A stretch of 64,000 bases of DNA from Brevibacterium sp. p3-SID960 (GTDB lineage: Bacteria > Actinomycetota > Actinomycetes > Actinomycetales > Brevibacteriaceae). Location of the stretch: assembly GCF_025144725.1 (NCBI RefSeq), contig NZ_JALXKS010000001.1:62001-126000 (forward strand), in the 5' to 3' direction. The notes below the pieces were generated by a model. It saw only the letters and a list, made by a program, of their open reading frames with translations, did no database searches and was not told the DNA's origin. A program made the translations under genes and the position numbers. Shown piece by piece: positions 31,061 through 39,859 of this stretch (positions are counted from its first letter, which is position 1; each line of letters starts with the position of its first letter).

Positions 31061-31073
31061 AAAGGAGGTGATC
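31061..31073 (+). promoter_or_regulatory. Extended Shine-Dalgarno sequence of the HNH gene
   Basis: AAAGGAGGTGATC is 13 nt of perfect complement to the bacterial 16S rRNA 3' end, 4 nt from the ATG at 31078. It is the strongest ribosome binding site in the window. Confidence 0.85.
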
Positions 31074-31077
31074 TGCC

Positions 31078-32667
31078 ATGACCGCCGAGTCCGTTCCGGC
31101 TGAAGGCACCCACCCGGCCGAAGCCCATCCGGAGTTCCTCGATGCTGCTGACATCGCACAGCTCACTGCGCACTGCCCCGAGCTGCTTGCCGCGGTCACG
31201 GCACTGGAGGCGACAACAGCGAACATCCAGCACAATGCGGCTCTCGACAGCGCCGCCGCGATCGCCATCGGCAAGGGCCTTGAGCTTGTCCGGCGGAAGC
31301 TCGAATCGGCCACCGCGCACAGCACGCGCCTCATGTCTGAGCAGCTGGAGCCCAGCCACTACGGTGTGCGCAAGCTGCCGGCGCTGCTGAAGCAGAAGAT
31401 GCGCATCACCACCCACGAGGCCCGCCGCAGGGTTTCGATGGCCCGCTGCCTGACGCAGAAGCACAGCACCACCGGCCAGCCGATCCCCGCCCAGCTGCCG
31501 GAGGTCGCCGCCTGCCTGCAGGCCGGCACCATCTCAGTCGACCAGGCCCAGGCGATCATCAAGCAGATTGATGCGCTGCCACCTCGCGTGCGCGCCGAGC
31601 ACGAACCCGCCGTCGAGCGTGTGCTGGTCGAAAACGCCCCGAGCCTGCGGGTCGAGGAGTTCCGTGTGCTCGGCAAGCGCATTCTCGACTACCTCGATCC
31701 TGATGGGAAGCTCGGGGCCGAACCCGGCCACCCCGATGACTACTTCGTCACCGTCAACCAAAAGGCCAACGGCGATTGGATCCTGCGCGGACTGCTCGAC
31801 TCGACGACCGGTCTGACTCTCAACGCCCTGCTCACCAACCGCCAGCAGGGTCCTGCCGACATCGTCAATGCCTCCCGCACCGCAGCAGAAGACTCACACG
31901 ACGCCCCCGGCTCACCTGATGAGGATGGCTCCACCGCAGTCGGTGCTGGATACCTCGATGCAGCTGGCGCATCGTTCGGCCCTCCTGCCCTGGATCCGTT
32001 CGTGAACACCTGGGACGACACCGGCTGCCGCCCGAACGCGTCCACCAGCGACGGCAGCCCGGCAGTCGCGCCGGTCTTCGACGATCGCCGTCCCGACGGT
32101 GCGCGGCGCCACGACCGGTTCTCCGTGCTCATCACGCGCGGTGCGTGCGAACCGACCGGTGCTGGTTCCTACGCTCTCGTCGTCACCGCTACGGCTGAGC
32201 AGCTGGCACGCGGTGAAGGCGAGGTTGAAGCCGCCGGCGGACATACGCGACTCGAAGACGTCCTGCAGCTCTCCCCCGGTGGCAAGTTCTACTACTCAGC
32301 CACCGGGCCGGGCACCCGCGATGTGCAGGTGCGCACGGAGAGCCGCTTCGCCACCGCCACTCAGATGACGCTGCTGAAGGCCCGCGATCGCGGCTGCAGC
32401 TTCCCTGACTGCGATATCCCGGTTGGCTGGTGCGAAGCCCACCATATGCGCGCCCACCGCCACGGCGGGCCGACGGATCTGAGCAATCTGACACTGCTGT
32501 GCCGCTTCCACCACGGCTGGCATGAACGTCACGGCTGGCGCTCAGTGCTGGTCAACGGCTTGCCCGCCTGGATACCGCCACAGACCCTGGATCGAGGGCA
32601 GCGACCTCTCTTCCACTCTCGGTTCCAAGCCGAACTGGCAGATCCGATCACGCTCTTCCCCGAGTGA
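31078..32667 (+). CDS. DUF222/13E12 repeat-family HNH endonuclease-like protein
   Basis: A 529-residue protein. The N-terminal DUF222 helical region covers about 20-330 and a variable linker about 260-330. The C-terminal HNH domain spans about 440-490: Cys-x4-Cys zinc knuckle (CSFPDCDIPVGW), CEAHHMRAHRHGGPTDLSNLTLLC (shown in part), and CRFHHGW. REP13E12-type genes occur in variable copy number in actinobacteria and may be mobile or phage-decoy elements. It interrupts an otherwise conserved gene order. The exceptional SD suggests strong translation. No inverted ends or target duplication were found, so mobility is not shown. Confidence 0.88.
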   Translation: MTAESVPAEGTHPAEAHPEFLDAADIAQLTAHCPELLAAVTALEATTANIQHNAALDSAAAIAIGKGLELVRRKLESATAHSTRLMSEQLEPSHYGVRKLPALLKQKMRITTHEARRRVSMARCLTQKHSTTGQPIPAQLPEVAACLQAGTISVDQAQAIIKQIDALPPRVRAEHEPAVERVLVENAPSLRVEEFRVLGKRILDYLDPDGKLGAEPGHPDDYFVTVNQKANGDWILRGLLDSTTGLTLNALLTNRQQGPADIVNASRTAAEDSHDAPGSPDEDGSTAVGAGYLDAAGASFGPPALDPFVNTWDDTGCRPNASTSDGSPAVAPVFDDRRPDGARRHDRFSVLITRGACEPTGAGSYALVVTATAEQLARGEGEVEAAGGHTRLEDVLQLSPGGKFYYSATGPGTRDVQVRTESRFATATQMTLLKARDRGCSFPDCDIPVGWCEAHHMRAHRHGGPTDLSNLTLLCRFHHGWHERHGWRSVLVNGLPAWIPPQTLDRGQRPLFHSRFQAELADPITLFPE

Positions 32668-32733
32668 CATGCGGGCCGGCCCGGTCTGGGCCGCGACCGC
32701 AGCGTCAGCGCCGATACGTCGGCTCCACCAGCG

Positions 32734-33693
32734 TCAGCTCTCGGCGCCGAACAGTCCCGAGCTCTTCTCCAGATCGGATTCCGTCACGACCTTGCCGACG
32801 TCTCGGATGCGTCCGCGCTCCGAAGGGTCAGCCCGATCGGACAGCGAGACCCACCACTGGTCGTCGTGCCGGACGATCTCCGGCAGGATCGGCGAGACAT
32901 CGCGCACCCGCGCCATCGCTGAACCGACTGTCGGCGTCTGGGCGAGGCTCTCACACACCAGCCGCGTGGCAGCAGGGATGTACTCGGCATGCTCGGGGTC
33001 GGCGTTCTCCAGCACCTGCGCCGGAGCCATCCACCCACCCCACGATTCGTTGACCGATCGGAACGAGACGGTCTGCCCGTGCGGCACAGCGCAGATGAAG
33101 AAGATCGTGTCGTGGCGGCGCAGCTGCCAGGGCGTGTTCACCCACCGCATCCACGGCGAGAGCAGGTCCAGGCGCATCTTGAGATCGCGCTCAGCGACGA
33201 GCTGCCCGAGCCGCGCCCTGCCGGTCACCAGCTTATGTCGGCTGTCCTCCCACAGCGGGGTATCCGTCGACGAGATGATCCGCCCGTCGACATCCTCGGC
33301 CAGCAGCACACCGAGCAGTTCCAGTGCCGCACGTGCGGCAGTAGCGAAGTAGTTGAGCGCCTTGGTGGTGTTGTCCATCCGCAGCACCCGCGCGCACTTG
33401 TGCGCATCCCAGACTGCCAGCGGCAGATGATGAATGTCCTCGGGATGCAGTTCCGCCGATGGGAATGCCCAGCGGTTCTTATCGGTCAGTCCTGGCGCAT
33501 CAGCCTGCCGCGTGACGAACACCTGGATGCCTCCAGGGGTGTCGCGCACGCAGACGACAGCCGCGGCTGGGATCGGCACCGAGGGGGTGGGCACGGTCTC
33601 GCCCGACGCGAACAGGTTGAGCAGATGGGACAGCTGCTGCGAAACCGGAAGTTCTCGCGCCGGGCGATGCCGTGTCAGACGGTGGGGACTCAC
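32734..33693 (-). CDS. Nudix-fold protein with a degenerate Nudix box
   Basis: A 319-residue protein whose N-terminal 40-110 region looks like a Nudix fold (AAAVVCVRDTPGGIQVFVTRQ, then RWAFPSAELHPED). The expected PGG is PSA, and the catalytic helix reads ATAARAALELLGVLLAED where RExxEExGxLLA is expected, so the metal-binding Glu are missing. It is full length and in frame, so it is a pseudoenzyme or has a new role and not a frameshift wreck. GTG start at 33693 after GGAG. Third gene of the DUF4177-RidA-Nudix operon. Confidence 0.75.
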   Translation of the reverse strand: MSPHRLTRHRPARELPVSQQLSHLLNLFASGETVPTPSVPIPAAAVVCVRDTPGGIQVFVTRQADAPGLTDKNRWAFPSAELHPEDIHHLPLAVWDAHKCARVLRMDNTTKALNYFATAARAALELLGVLLAEDVDGRIISSTDTPLWEDSRHKLVTGRARLGQLVAERDLKMRLDLLSPWMRWVNTPWQLRRHDTIFFICAVPHGQTVSFRSVNESWGGWMAPAQVLENADPEHAEYIPAATRLVCESLAQTPTVGSAMARVRDVSPILPEIVRHDDQWWVSLSDRADPSERGRIRDVGKVVTESDLEKSSGLFGAES

Positions 33694-33715
33694 GGAGTCT
33701 CCGAAAGCCAGGTGG

Positions 33716-34201
33716 TCACAAACCCGGCTTCGCCTCAGGTGGCCGCACCTTGACGATCATCTCCACCTCGACCGGGGTATCCATCGGCAGCGCGGCCACG
33801 CCGACGGCGCTGCGGGCGTGCTCACCGCGAGCGCCGAAGACCTCACCGAGGAACTCCGAGGCGCCGTTGATGACCTTCGGGTGGTCGGCGAAGTCGGCTG
33901 CCGAGTTGACGAATCCGGTGACCTTGACGATCTGCTCGACCTCGTCGAGGTCGCCGATGACGGCCTTGACCGCGGCCAGTCCGTTGACGGCAGCGAGCTT
34001 GGCCGCCTCATAGCCGTCCTCAATGCTCACCCCGCCGCCGAGCTTGCCGGTCACCTTGAGCTCACCATTGACGAACGGGAGCTGCCCGGAGGTGTACACG
34101 TAGTCACCTGACCGCACGGCCGGGACATACACACCCGCAGGCTTCGCCACCTCGGGAAGTTCGACTCCGAGCTTGTCCAGCTGCTGTTCAATGCGTGCCA
34201 T
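33716..34201 (-). CDS. RidA/YjgF-family enamine/imine deaminase-like protein
   Basis: A 161-residue RidA-family protein (Rv3678c position). It has an N-terminal extension, the YVYTSGQLPF strand, and the GLAAVKAVIGDLDEVEQIVKVTGFV segment. The catalytic Arg in canonical RidA lies before a Glu-rich C-terminus; here the tail ARSAVGVAALPMDTPVEVEMIVKV is as in the YjgF group. It would hydrolyse 2-aminoacrylate and other reactive imines in the cytoplasm. Overlap is absent; the next gene lies 22 nt downstream. Confidence 0.9.
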   Translation of the reverse strand: MARIEQQLDKLGVELPEVAKPAGVYVPAVRSGDYVYTSGQLPFVNGELKVTGKLGGGVSIEDGYEAAKLAAVNGLAAVKAVIGDLDEVEQIVKVTGFVNSAADFADHPKVINGASEFLGEVFGARGEHARSAVGVAALPMDTPVEVEMIVKVRPPEAKPGL

Positions 34202-34212
34202 CTGTCGTCTCC

Positions 34213-34368
34213 TTATGCCTTCGGGCGCTTGAGGTAGGCCACGAGACCGTTGCCGTCGGGACCAGGGATGACCTGGACGAGCTCATACCCGTCTTCGCCC
34301 CACTGATCGAGGATCTGCTTCGTTGCGTGGACGATGAGCGGTACGGTGACGTACTCCCACTTCTGCAT
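34213..34368 (-). CDS. DUF4177 small protein (51 residues)
   Basis: An ATG at 34368 (after AAAGGG) opens a 51-codon frame ending TAA at 34213. The peptide begins MQKWEYVTVPLIVHATKQIL and ends AYLKRPKA, with WGEDGYELVQVIPG in the centre, a full DUF4177 domain. It is the first gene of the operon with RidA, as in M. tuberculosis (Rv3678A). Function unknown; the pairing with RidA is conserved. Confidence 0.88.
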   Translation of the reverse strand: MQKWEYVTVPLIVHATKQILDQWGEDGYELVQVIPGPDGNGLVAYLKRPKA

Positions 34369-34427
34369 GTGCGAGCCCTTTCTGTTCGACTGCCTTCAGC
34401 CTAGTTCAGCCGCCTCACACGCGGCTA

Positions 34428-34486
34428 CCGCTTCCGAGGTGTGGGCTCCGCTTCCGAGGTGTGGGCTCCGTTCCCGAGGTGTGGGC
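34428..34486. repeat. Three 20 nt tandem repeats (CTTCCGAGGTGTGGGCTCCG)
   Basis: Near-exact copies lie in the gap between the DUF4177 and PBP genes. The core CCGAGGTGTGGGC is the same as the repeat inside dnaX at 45.8 kb. Confidence 0.85.
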
Positions 34487-34535
34487 AGGCAGTGCAGGAA
34501 ATGTGTTCCTGCACCGCCTCAGCCAGCATCAGACG

Positions 34536-36857
34536 TCAGCCGCCGAGCGATGGCGGCTCGTCATCGCCACCACCGTCGCCGTCGTTGTTGCCGCCGCCAT
34601 CTCCGCCGCCGTTGCCGCCGCCATTGTTACCGCCGCCTCCGCCGCCGTTATTGCTACCGCCTCCGCCGCGGTTGCCGCCGCCGTTGTTTCCGCTGCGGCT
34701 GCCACCGGACTTGGAGCTGCTTTCGGACTTGGTGCCAGACGGGCGGGAGAATCCGGTGTTGCCCTTCGTCTCCTTGACGGCCTTGCTCATGTAGGACTGC
34801 CAGGTCTTGCCGGAGATGGTCGCACCGTAGATCCGGCCGCGGACCTTGCCCTTGCTGTTCTTTCGCCAGTCCATGTTCTTGTCCGGATGACCGGTCCACA
34901 CCGCAGTCGAGATCTTCCGGGTGAAGCCGACGAGCCAGGTCGAACCGACTTCGAAGTTCGTCGTACCGGTCTTTGCACCAGCCGGGGCGCCGATCCGCAG
35001 CGAGGAGGTGGTGCCGCCGTTGAACGTCTGCGAAAGCGCCCAGGCAACCGAGCCGGCGACATTCTTCTCGAGCACCTTCTTGCAGTCGGCCTTCGGCACG
35101 TCGACCTTCTCACCTTCGGAATCGGTGATCTCGGTGATGGGGGTCGGGCGGCAGTAGGTGCCGCCAGAGGCAAACACTGCGTATGCGCTGGCCATGTCGA
35201 TCGGCGCGACCTGCACGATGCCCAGCACCGAGGCGGGCTTGAGTGCGTCGGTCGTGCCGTCCTGGAGCTTCGTGTCCAGGGGCGATCCGTTGCCGTACTT
35301 GACGCCCAGGTCGGTGGCGGTCTTCATGATCCCGCACATGTCGAGCTGGTTGGCCATGGCCGCATAACCGGTGTTGACGGACTTGCGGGTGGCGTCGAGT
35401 GCGGTCATCGCGGAGCTGCCACCGCCGTCGCCGGCGTTGTTCGGGTTCCACTTCGCCCCGTTGTTGTCGCACCCACGGTACTTCCATGACCCGGCGGCGT
35501 ACTCGCGTTTGGTCGCGTTGACCGTCGAGCCGAGGGTCTTGCCCTCCTTGAGCCATTCGGTCAGGACGAACGGCTTCCACGTCGAACCCACCTGGAAGCC
35601 GTTGGCGCCGTTGTGGGAGTTGTCGACGTTGAAGTTGATCTGGGTGTCGGAGCCCTTCTCGCCCTCCGACGCCGTGTAGTTGCGGTTCTGCGCCATCGAG
35701 AGCACCTTGCCAGAACCAGGCTCGACGGAGACGACGGTGTGACCGGCACCGGAGGGGTCGCCGACCGGAACCTGCTTCTTCACGGCCTTGTCGGCTTCGT
35801 TCTGCATCTTCGGGTCGAGCGTCGTCTTGATCGTCAGGCCGCCGCGCTGCAGCAGGTTGCGGCGCTCCTCCTTCGTCTCACCGAAGATCGGGTCGTTCTC
35901 CACGATACGCTGGACGTAATCGCAGAAGTAGCCCTTGTTGCCGGCAGCCGCGCATCCGTTGGGGGTCTCGTGAATGTCGAGTTCGAGATCGGAGTTGCGC
36001 GCTTCGTCGTACTCCTCCTGCGTGATCTTGCCCTGCTTGTGCATGAGCCCGAGCACGGTGTTGCGGCGTTCGATGGCGTTCTCCGGCTTGGTCTGCGGAT
36101 TGTAGGCAGCCGGGTTCTTCACGATGCCGGCCAGTGTGGCGGCCTGCTGGATATTCAGGTCCTTCGCCGGGATGCCCCAGTAGCGCTGAGCCGCGGCTTC
36201 AACACCGTAGACGCGCGGGGTGCCTGAGTAGTTGTTGATGTTGAGGTAGCGGTTGAGGATCTCGTGCTTGCTGTACTTGTTCTCCACAGCCGCAGCCAGC
36301 TTCGCCTCGCGGAGTTTGCGGGCGTATCCGGCTGCACCTGAGCTCTCGGTCGCCTCTTCGATCGCTTCGCGGTTGCTCTCGTCCTCAGCGTTGGCGTTCT
36401 CGCTCAGCACGTTCTTGACGTACTGCTGCGTCAGTGTCGAACCGCCCTGAGTGTCATCGGATAGCAGGTTGTACACCACTGCGCGGGCGATGCCCTGCAG
36501 GTCGACACCGCCGTGTTCGAAGAAGCGCTCATCCTCAACGGCCACAGTCGCCTGCTGCATCTGCTCGGAGACATCCTCGAGGGCGACTTCCTTGCGGTTC
36601 TGCCAGTAGAAGGTCGCGATCTCCGAGCCATCAGAGGCGAGCATGCGGGACTGCTCGGCGAGCGGGCGCTCGTCGAGCTCGGCAGGCAGCGCGCTGAAAA
36701 GCTCCACGCCGGCGTCGGCTCCCATCGACGCAACGCCGACGGAGGGGATCGCCAGTCCTGCACCGACAACGCCGGCGATGACGCTGACGGCGATGAACTG
36801 GAACAGCGCCGCGACCTTGTTCGGGGATTCTGAGACAGATGACACCATGCGGATCAT
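34536..36857 (-). CDS. Class A penicillin-binding protein (PBP1, PonA2-like)
   Basis: A 773-residue bifunctional peptidoglycan synthase. A membrane anchor spans about 18-41. The transglycosylase domain has EDERFFEHGGVD near 108 and GGSTLTQQYVKN near 137. The transpeptidase has S425-T-W-K428, SVNTGYA near 494 and KTGT from Lys629. The tail from about 705 is Gly/Asn/Asp-rich low complexity. The chain is the size and order of Rv3682 (ponA2). Two in-frame starts, 36857 and 36848, are possible; neither has a clear SD. It polymerises and crosslinks glycan outside the membrane. Confidence 0.94.
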   Translation of the reverse strand: MIRMVSSVSESPNKVAALFQFIAVSVIAGVVGAGLAIPSVGVASMGADAGVELFSALPAELDERPLAEQSRMLASDGSEIATFYWQNRKEVALEDVSEQMQQATVAVEDERFFEHGGVDLQGIARAVVYNLLSDDTQGGSTLTQQYVKNVLSENANAEDESNREAIEEATESSGAAGYARKLREAKLAAAVENKYSKHEILNRYLNINNYSGTPRVYGVEAAAQRYWGIPAKDLNIQQAATLAGIVKNPAAYNPQTKPENAIERRNTVLGLMHKQGKITQEEYDEARNSDLELDIHETPNGCAAAGNKGYFCDYVQRIVENDPIFGETKEERRNLLQRGGLTIKTTLDPKMQNEADKAVKKQVPVGDPSGAGHTVVSVEPGSGKVLSMAQNRNYTASEGEKGSDTQINFNVDNSHNGANGFQVGSTWKPFVLTEWLKEGKTLGSTVNATKREYAAGSWKYRGCDNNGAKWNPNNAGDGGGSSAMTALDATRKSVNTGYAAMANQLDMCGIMKTATDLGVKYGNGSPLDTKLQDGTTDALKPASVLGIVQVAPIDMASAYAVFASGGTYCRPTPITEITDSEGEKVDVPKADCKKVLEKNVAGSVAWALSQTFNGGTTSSLRIGAPAGAKTGTTNFEVGSTWLVGFTRKISTAVWTGHPDKNMDWRKNSKGKVRGRIYGATISGKTWQSYMSKAVKETKGNTGFSRPSGTKSESSSKSGGSRSGNNGGGNRGGGGSNNGGGGGGNNGGGNGGGDGGGNNDGDGGGDDEPPSLGG

Positions 36858-36950
36858 TTTAACGAAGAGCGCAAGTCGATTCCCTCAGCATTCGCCAAAT
36901 GAACCTGGGAATCACGGGAGTCCAAGTGGGGCGGCCGACGCCCCTCCTGG

Positions 36951-37046
36951 CCCGCACGGTCGGATGCGGAAAGCCCAGATGGCCCGCACGGTCGGATGCG
37001 GAAGGCCCAGATGGCCCGCACGGTCGGATGCGGAAGGCCCAGATGG
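36951..37046. repeat. Three 32 nt tandem repeats downstream of the PBP gene
   Basis: Copies at 36951, 36983 and 37015 contain CGGTCGGATGCGGAA and AGCCCAGATGG (one base differs in copy 1). The array ends 3 nt before the metallophosphoesterase stop. A similar CCCAGATGGCCCC string appears near 59652. Confidence 0.85.
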
Positions 37047-37048
37047 CC

Positions 37049-37963
37049 TCAGCTGCGGGCGGTCAGGGTGATGAGGGAGACCTCCGGTGGGCACGCGAAG
37101 CGCACTGGGGCGAACGGCGAGAACCCGAGCCCGGCCGAGACATTGACCGTCATGCCGTGGTAGTCGAAGGTGCCCTTGGCGTGCCGGGCCGGCAGGTCGC
37201 AGTTCGTCACCAGCGCACCGTAGAAGGGCACGCACACCTGCCCGCCGTGCGTGTGACCGGCGAAGGCGAGGTCCGCTTCGGCGGCGGCGAAGGCATCGAG
37301 CACGCGCAGGTACGGGGCATGGGTGACGCCGATGCGCACATCGGCGGTCGGGTCGTCGAAGCGCGGCCATTCCTCATCGATCCGGTCGCGGTTCATGTGC
37401 GCATCTCCTGTGCCGGCGAAGGCCAGGCGGGTGCCGCGTAGCTCGATCTCGGAGCCGCGGTTGTCGAGGATGGCCCAGCCGCGCTCAGCGAAGGCGTCGA
37501 CGAGCTCCATCGTCGGCAGGGTCGCATTCTTCTTCGAATGCTTCACCTCTGAGGGTGCGCCGAGATAGCGCAGCGGGTTCTTCAGCTGCGGGGCGAAGAA
37601 GTCGTTCGACCCGAGAACGAACACCCCGGGAACGTCGAGGAGCTCATCGTAGACCTCCAGCAGCCGCTCGAGCATCGGGGCGGCGAGGTTGTCACCGGTG
37701 TTGACTATGAGGTCGGGCTCGAGCTCGACCAGCTGCGAGACGAACGCCATCTTCCGCTTCTGCCACGCGCACAGGTGCAGGTCGGAGATGTGGAGGACGC
37801 GCAGGTCCTCGGCCCCCGGCGGCAGCACGGGCACAGTGCTGCGGCGGATGCGGAACAGCGCCGGTTCGATTCCGGCAGCCCAGACAGCCCCGGCCAGCCC
37901 GGCCGCGGACACGGCCCCGGCTGCCGCGAGAGTAGTGGCGAGCGTTCGATTCATCTGCCCCAT
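37049..37963 (-). CDS. Membrane-anchored metallophosphoesterase (Rv3683 type)
   Basis: A 304-residue calcineurin-like phosphoesterase. An N-terminal membrane segment spans about 5-33. Metal motifs are SDLHL near 56, GDN near 88, GSND near 115 (in place of GNHE), and GHTHGGQ near 237. The substrate may be a phospholipid or nucleotide. ATGs at 37963 and 37954 are possible; the second has GGGG 3 nt upstream. It is next to the PBP gene as in M. tuberculosis. Confidence 0.86.
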   Translation of the reverse strand: MGQMNRTLATTLAAAGAVSAAGLAGAVWAAGIEPALFRIRRSTVPVLPPGAEDLRVLHISDLHLCAWQKRKMAFVSQLVELEPDLIVNTGDNLAAPMLERLLEVYDELLDVPGVFVLGSNDFFAPQLKNPLRYLGAPSEVKHSKKNATLPTMELVDAFAERGWAILDNRGSEIELRGTRLAFAGTGDAHMNRDRIDEEWPRFDDPTADVRIGVTHAPYLRVLDAFAAAEADLAFAGHTHGGQVCVPFYGALVTNCDLPARHAKGTFDYHGMTVNVSAGLGFSPFAPVRFACPPEVSLITLTARS

Positions 37964-37985
37964 CCTAGCGGCAACCGCGGACAGG

Positions 37986-38942
37986 TCAGCGAGTGTCCGT
38001 GCCCGAGGCGTCCCTCGCCTCGCCAGCGGTGCTCACCAGCGAGGGGTGACGGTGGACATCGGCTTCACGGCGGATCCGCGCGCGGGTGTGGCGGGATTTG
38101 CGGCGGTGGCCGATGAGGCGGCAGATGAGGTAGATGAGGAAGCTGATGGTCGTGACGAAGGGGCTGATCGGCACGACCGGTGAGCCGAGCGCGATGAGGA
38201 TGCCGCCCACCGAGGAGATGACGGCGAACAGCGTCGACAGGACCGGCACGAGGACCGGGGAGGCCGAGATCTGGGTGGCGGCTGCCGCCGGGGTGACGAG
38301 CAGAGCGAGGACGAGGAGCACGCCGACGACCTGGACGGACAGCGCGACGGCCAGCCCGAGGGCGAGCATGAAGATGATCGTGAGCGCGGTGACCGGAACG
38401 CCCTTCGCGCGGGCCACGGCCGGGTCGATGCTGGCGAAGGTGAGTGGGCGCCAGATGATGAGGAGGACGACGAGGACGACGACCGCGCAGATGACGAGCG
38501 TGCGGATCTGGCTAGGGTTGATCGCCACGATCTGGCCGGTGAGCAGTCCGAACTTGTTCGCCGCGCGGCCGTCGTAGAGGGCGAGGAAGAGGATGCCGAG
38601 GCCGAGGCCGAAGGGCATGAGGACGCCGGTGATGGTGTTCTTCTCACTGCTGCGTGCACCGCCGATGCCGATGAGCAGGGCTGCAGCGAGTGAGCCGATG
38701 ATCGAACCGTAGACGACGTCGAAGCTGATGAGAAGCGCGAAGGAGGCTCCGGCGAAGGAGAGTTCGGCGACGCCGTGGACGGCGAACGGAATGTCGCGGG
38801 CCATGACGAAGACGCTGATGAGGCCGCCGACCACGCCGAGCAGTGCGGCTGCGAACAGGGAGTTCTGCAGCAGCACGATGAGCTCGCCGTAGTTTTCGAA
38901 CGTGAAGTACTCGGTGAGGATGTTCGCTGCCAGATGAGTCAT
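37986..38942 (-). CDS. Metal ABC transporter permease (ZnuB/AztB type)
   Basis: A 318-residue polytopic permease of the ABC-3 family with 8 or so helices. It is encoded 14 nt after the ATPase gene, whose start overlaps the binding protein gene. Length and AELSFAGASFALL segment fit ZnuB/MntB. The C-terminal 35 residues are Arg/His-rich and cytoplasmic. It would carry Zn2+ or Mn2+ across the membrane. Confidence 0.9.
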   Translation of the reverse strand: MTHLAANILTEYFTFENYGELIVLLQNSLFAAALLGVVGGLISVFVMARDIPFAVHGVAELSFAGASFALLISFDVVYGSIIGSLAAALLIGIGGARSSEKNTITGVLMPFGLGLGILFLALYDGRAANKFGLLTGQIVAINPSQIRTLVICAVVVLVVLLIIWRPLTFASIDPAVARAKGVPVTALTIIFMLALGLAVALSVQVVGVLLVLALLVTPAAAATQISASPVLVPVLSTLFAVISSVGGILIALGSPVVPISPFVTTISFLIYLICRLIGHRRKSRHTRARIRREADVHRHPSLVSTAGEARDASGTDTR

Positions 38943-38956
38943 GGTGCCTGCGCTCC

Positions 38957-39859
38957 TCAGATCGCCCCGGCCGAGGGCTCGGCGTGATGGATCGGGTGAT
39001 GGTCGGAGTCGCTGCCGACGATGACGATGCGCCCGCCGGCGCGCACGACGTCGATCGGTGAGCCGTAGAGCTCGCTGAGCGCCGCGGAGTTGATGACGTC
39101 GTCTGGGGTGCCGACGAGGAAGTGTCCGCCGGCGATGTAGAGGACCCGGTCGACGTAGGGCAGGATCGGGTTGATCTCATGGGTGACGAAGAGGATCGCA
39201 GTCCGGCGGGCCTGGCGCTTCTCGTGCAGCAGGCGGGCGACGAGCCGCTGATGGGTCATATCGAGGTGCAGCAGCGGCTCATCGCACAGCAGCAGGTGCG
39301 GATCCGAGCCGAGAGCCTGCGCGACGCGCAGGCGCTGGAGTTCGCCGCCGGAGAGCATTCCGACCGGGGAGTCGGCATAGGTCTGGGCGCCGACCTCTTC
39401 GAGCAGCGCGTCGACCTTCTGGCTGCGGGAGCGGGAGAACCAGCCCGGTCCCCAGCGGTGGCCGTCGAGTCCCATGCGCACGAGGTCGCGGCCGCGCATC
39501 GGGGTGTCGTCGTCGATGCCGCGCTGCTGGGGGACGTAGCCGATGTCCGGGTCGCCGCGTCGGGCGCGGTGGCCGTTGACGCGGGCCGTGCCGGAATACA
39601 GCTGATACTGCCCGAGGAGCACCTTGAGCAGGGAGGTCTTGCCGCAGCCGTTGGGGCCGAGGATGGCGATGAACTCGCCGGGCTCGACGTCGATGTTGAG
39701 GTTGTGCCACAGCACCCGGTCCCCGAAGCGCAGCTGTGCGTCGCTGAGCTCGAGGACCGGGTTGGTGCTGTGTGAATCGGAATCAGTGATCGTGACCTGC
39801 CAGCGCTTCCTGGACGTCCGTGATGCAGCCGCCCATCCAGTCGATGTACTTCTCGTCAT
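38957..39859 (-). CDS. Metal ABC transporter ATP-binding protein (ZnuC/AztA type)
   Basis: About 300 residues with Walker A GPNGCGKTSLL, signature LSGGELQRL and Walker B LLLCDEPLLHLD. The homologous region begins at LELSDAQLRFGD. No ATG, GTG or TTG occurs between 39800 and that point in frame, so the start must lie upstream: the ATG at 39859 has GGAG 10 nt upstream and gives 77 nt overlap with the binding-protein gene; an ATG at 39895 is the other option. It supplies ATP energy for metal uptake. Confidence 0.88.
   Translation of the reverse strand: MTRSTSTGWAAASRTSRKRWQVTITDSDSHSTNPVLELSDAQLRFGDRVLWHNLNIDVEPGEFIAILGPNGCGKTSLLKVLLGQYQLYSGTARVNGHRARRGDPDIGYVPQQRGIDDDTPMRGRDLVRMGLDGHRWGPGWFSRSRSQKVDALLEEVGAQTYADSPVGMLSGGELQRLRVAQALGSDPHLLLCDEPLLHLDMTHQRLVARLLHEKRQARRTAILFVTHEINPILPYVDRVLYIAGGHFLVGTPDDVINSAALSELYGSPIDVVRAGGRIVIVGSDSDHHPIHHAEPSAGAI

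Noticed and set aside
31078-32667. Complete mobile element around the 13E12 gene
   Set aside because: No terminal inverted repeats, direct target repeats or transposase were found within about 500 nt on each side.
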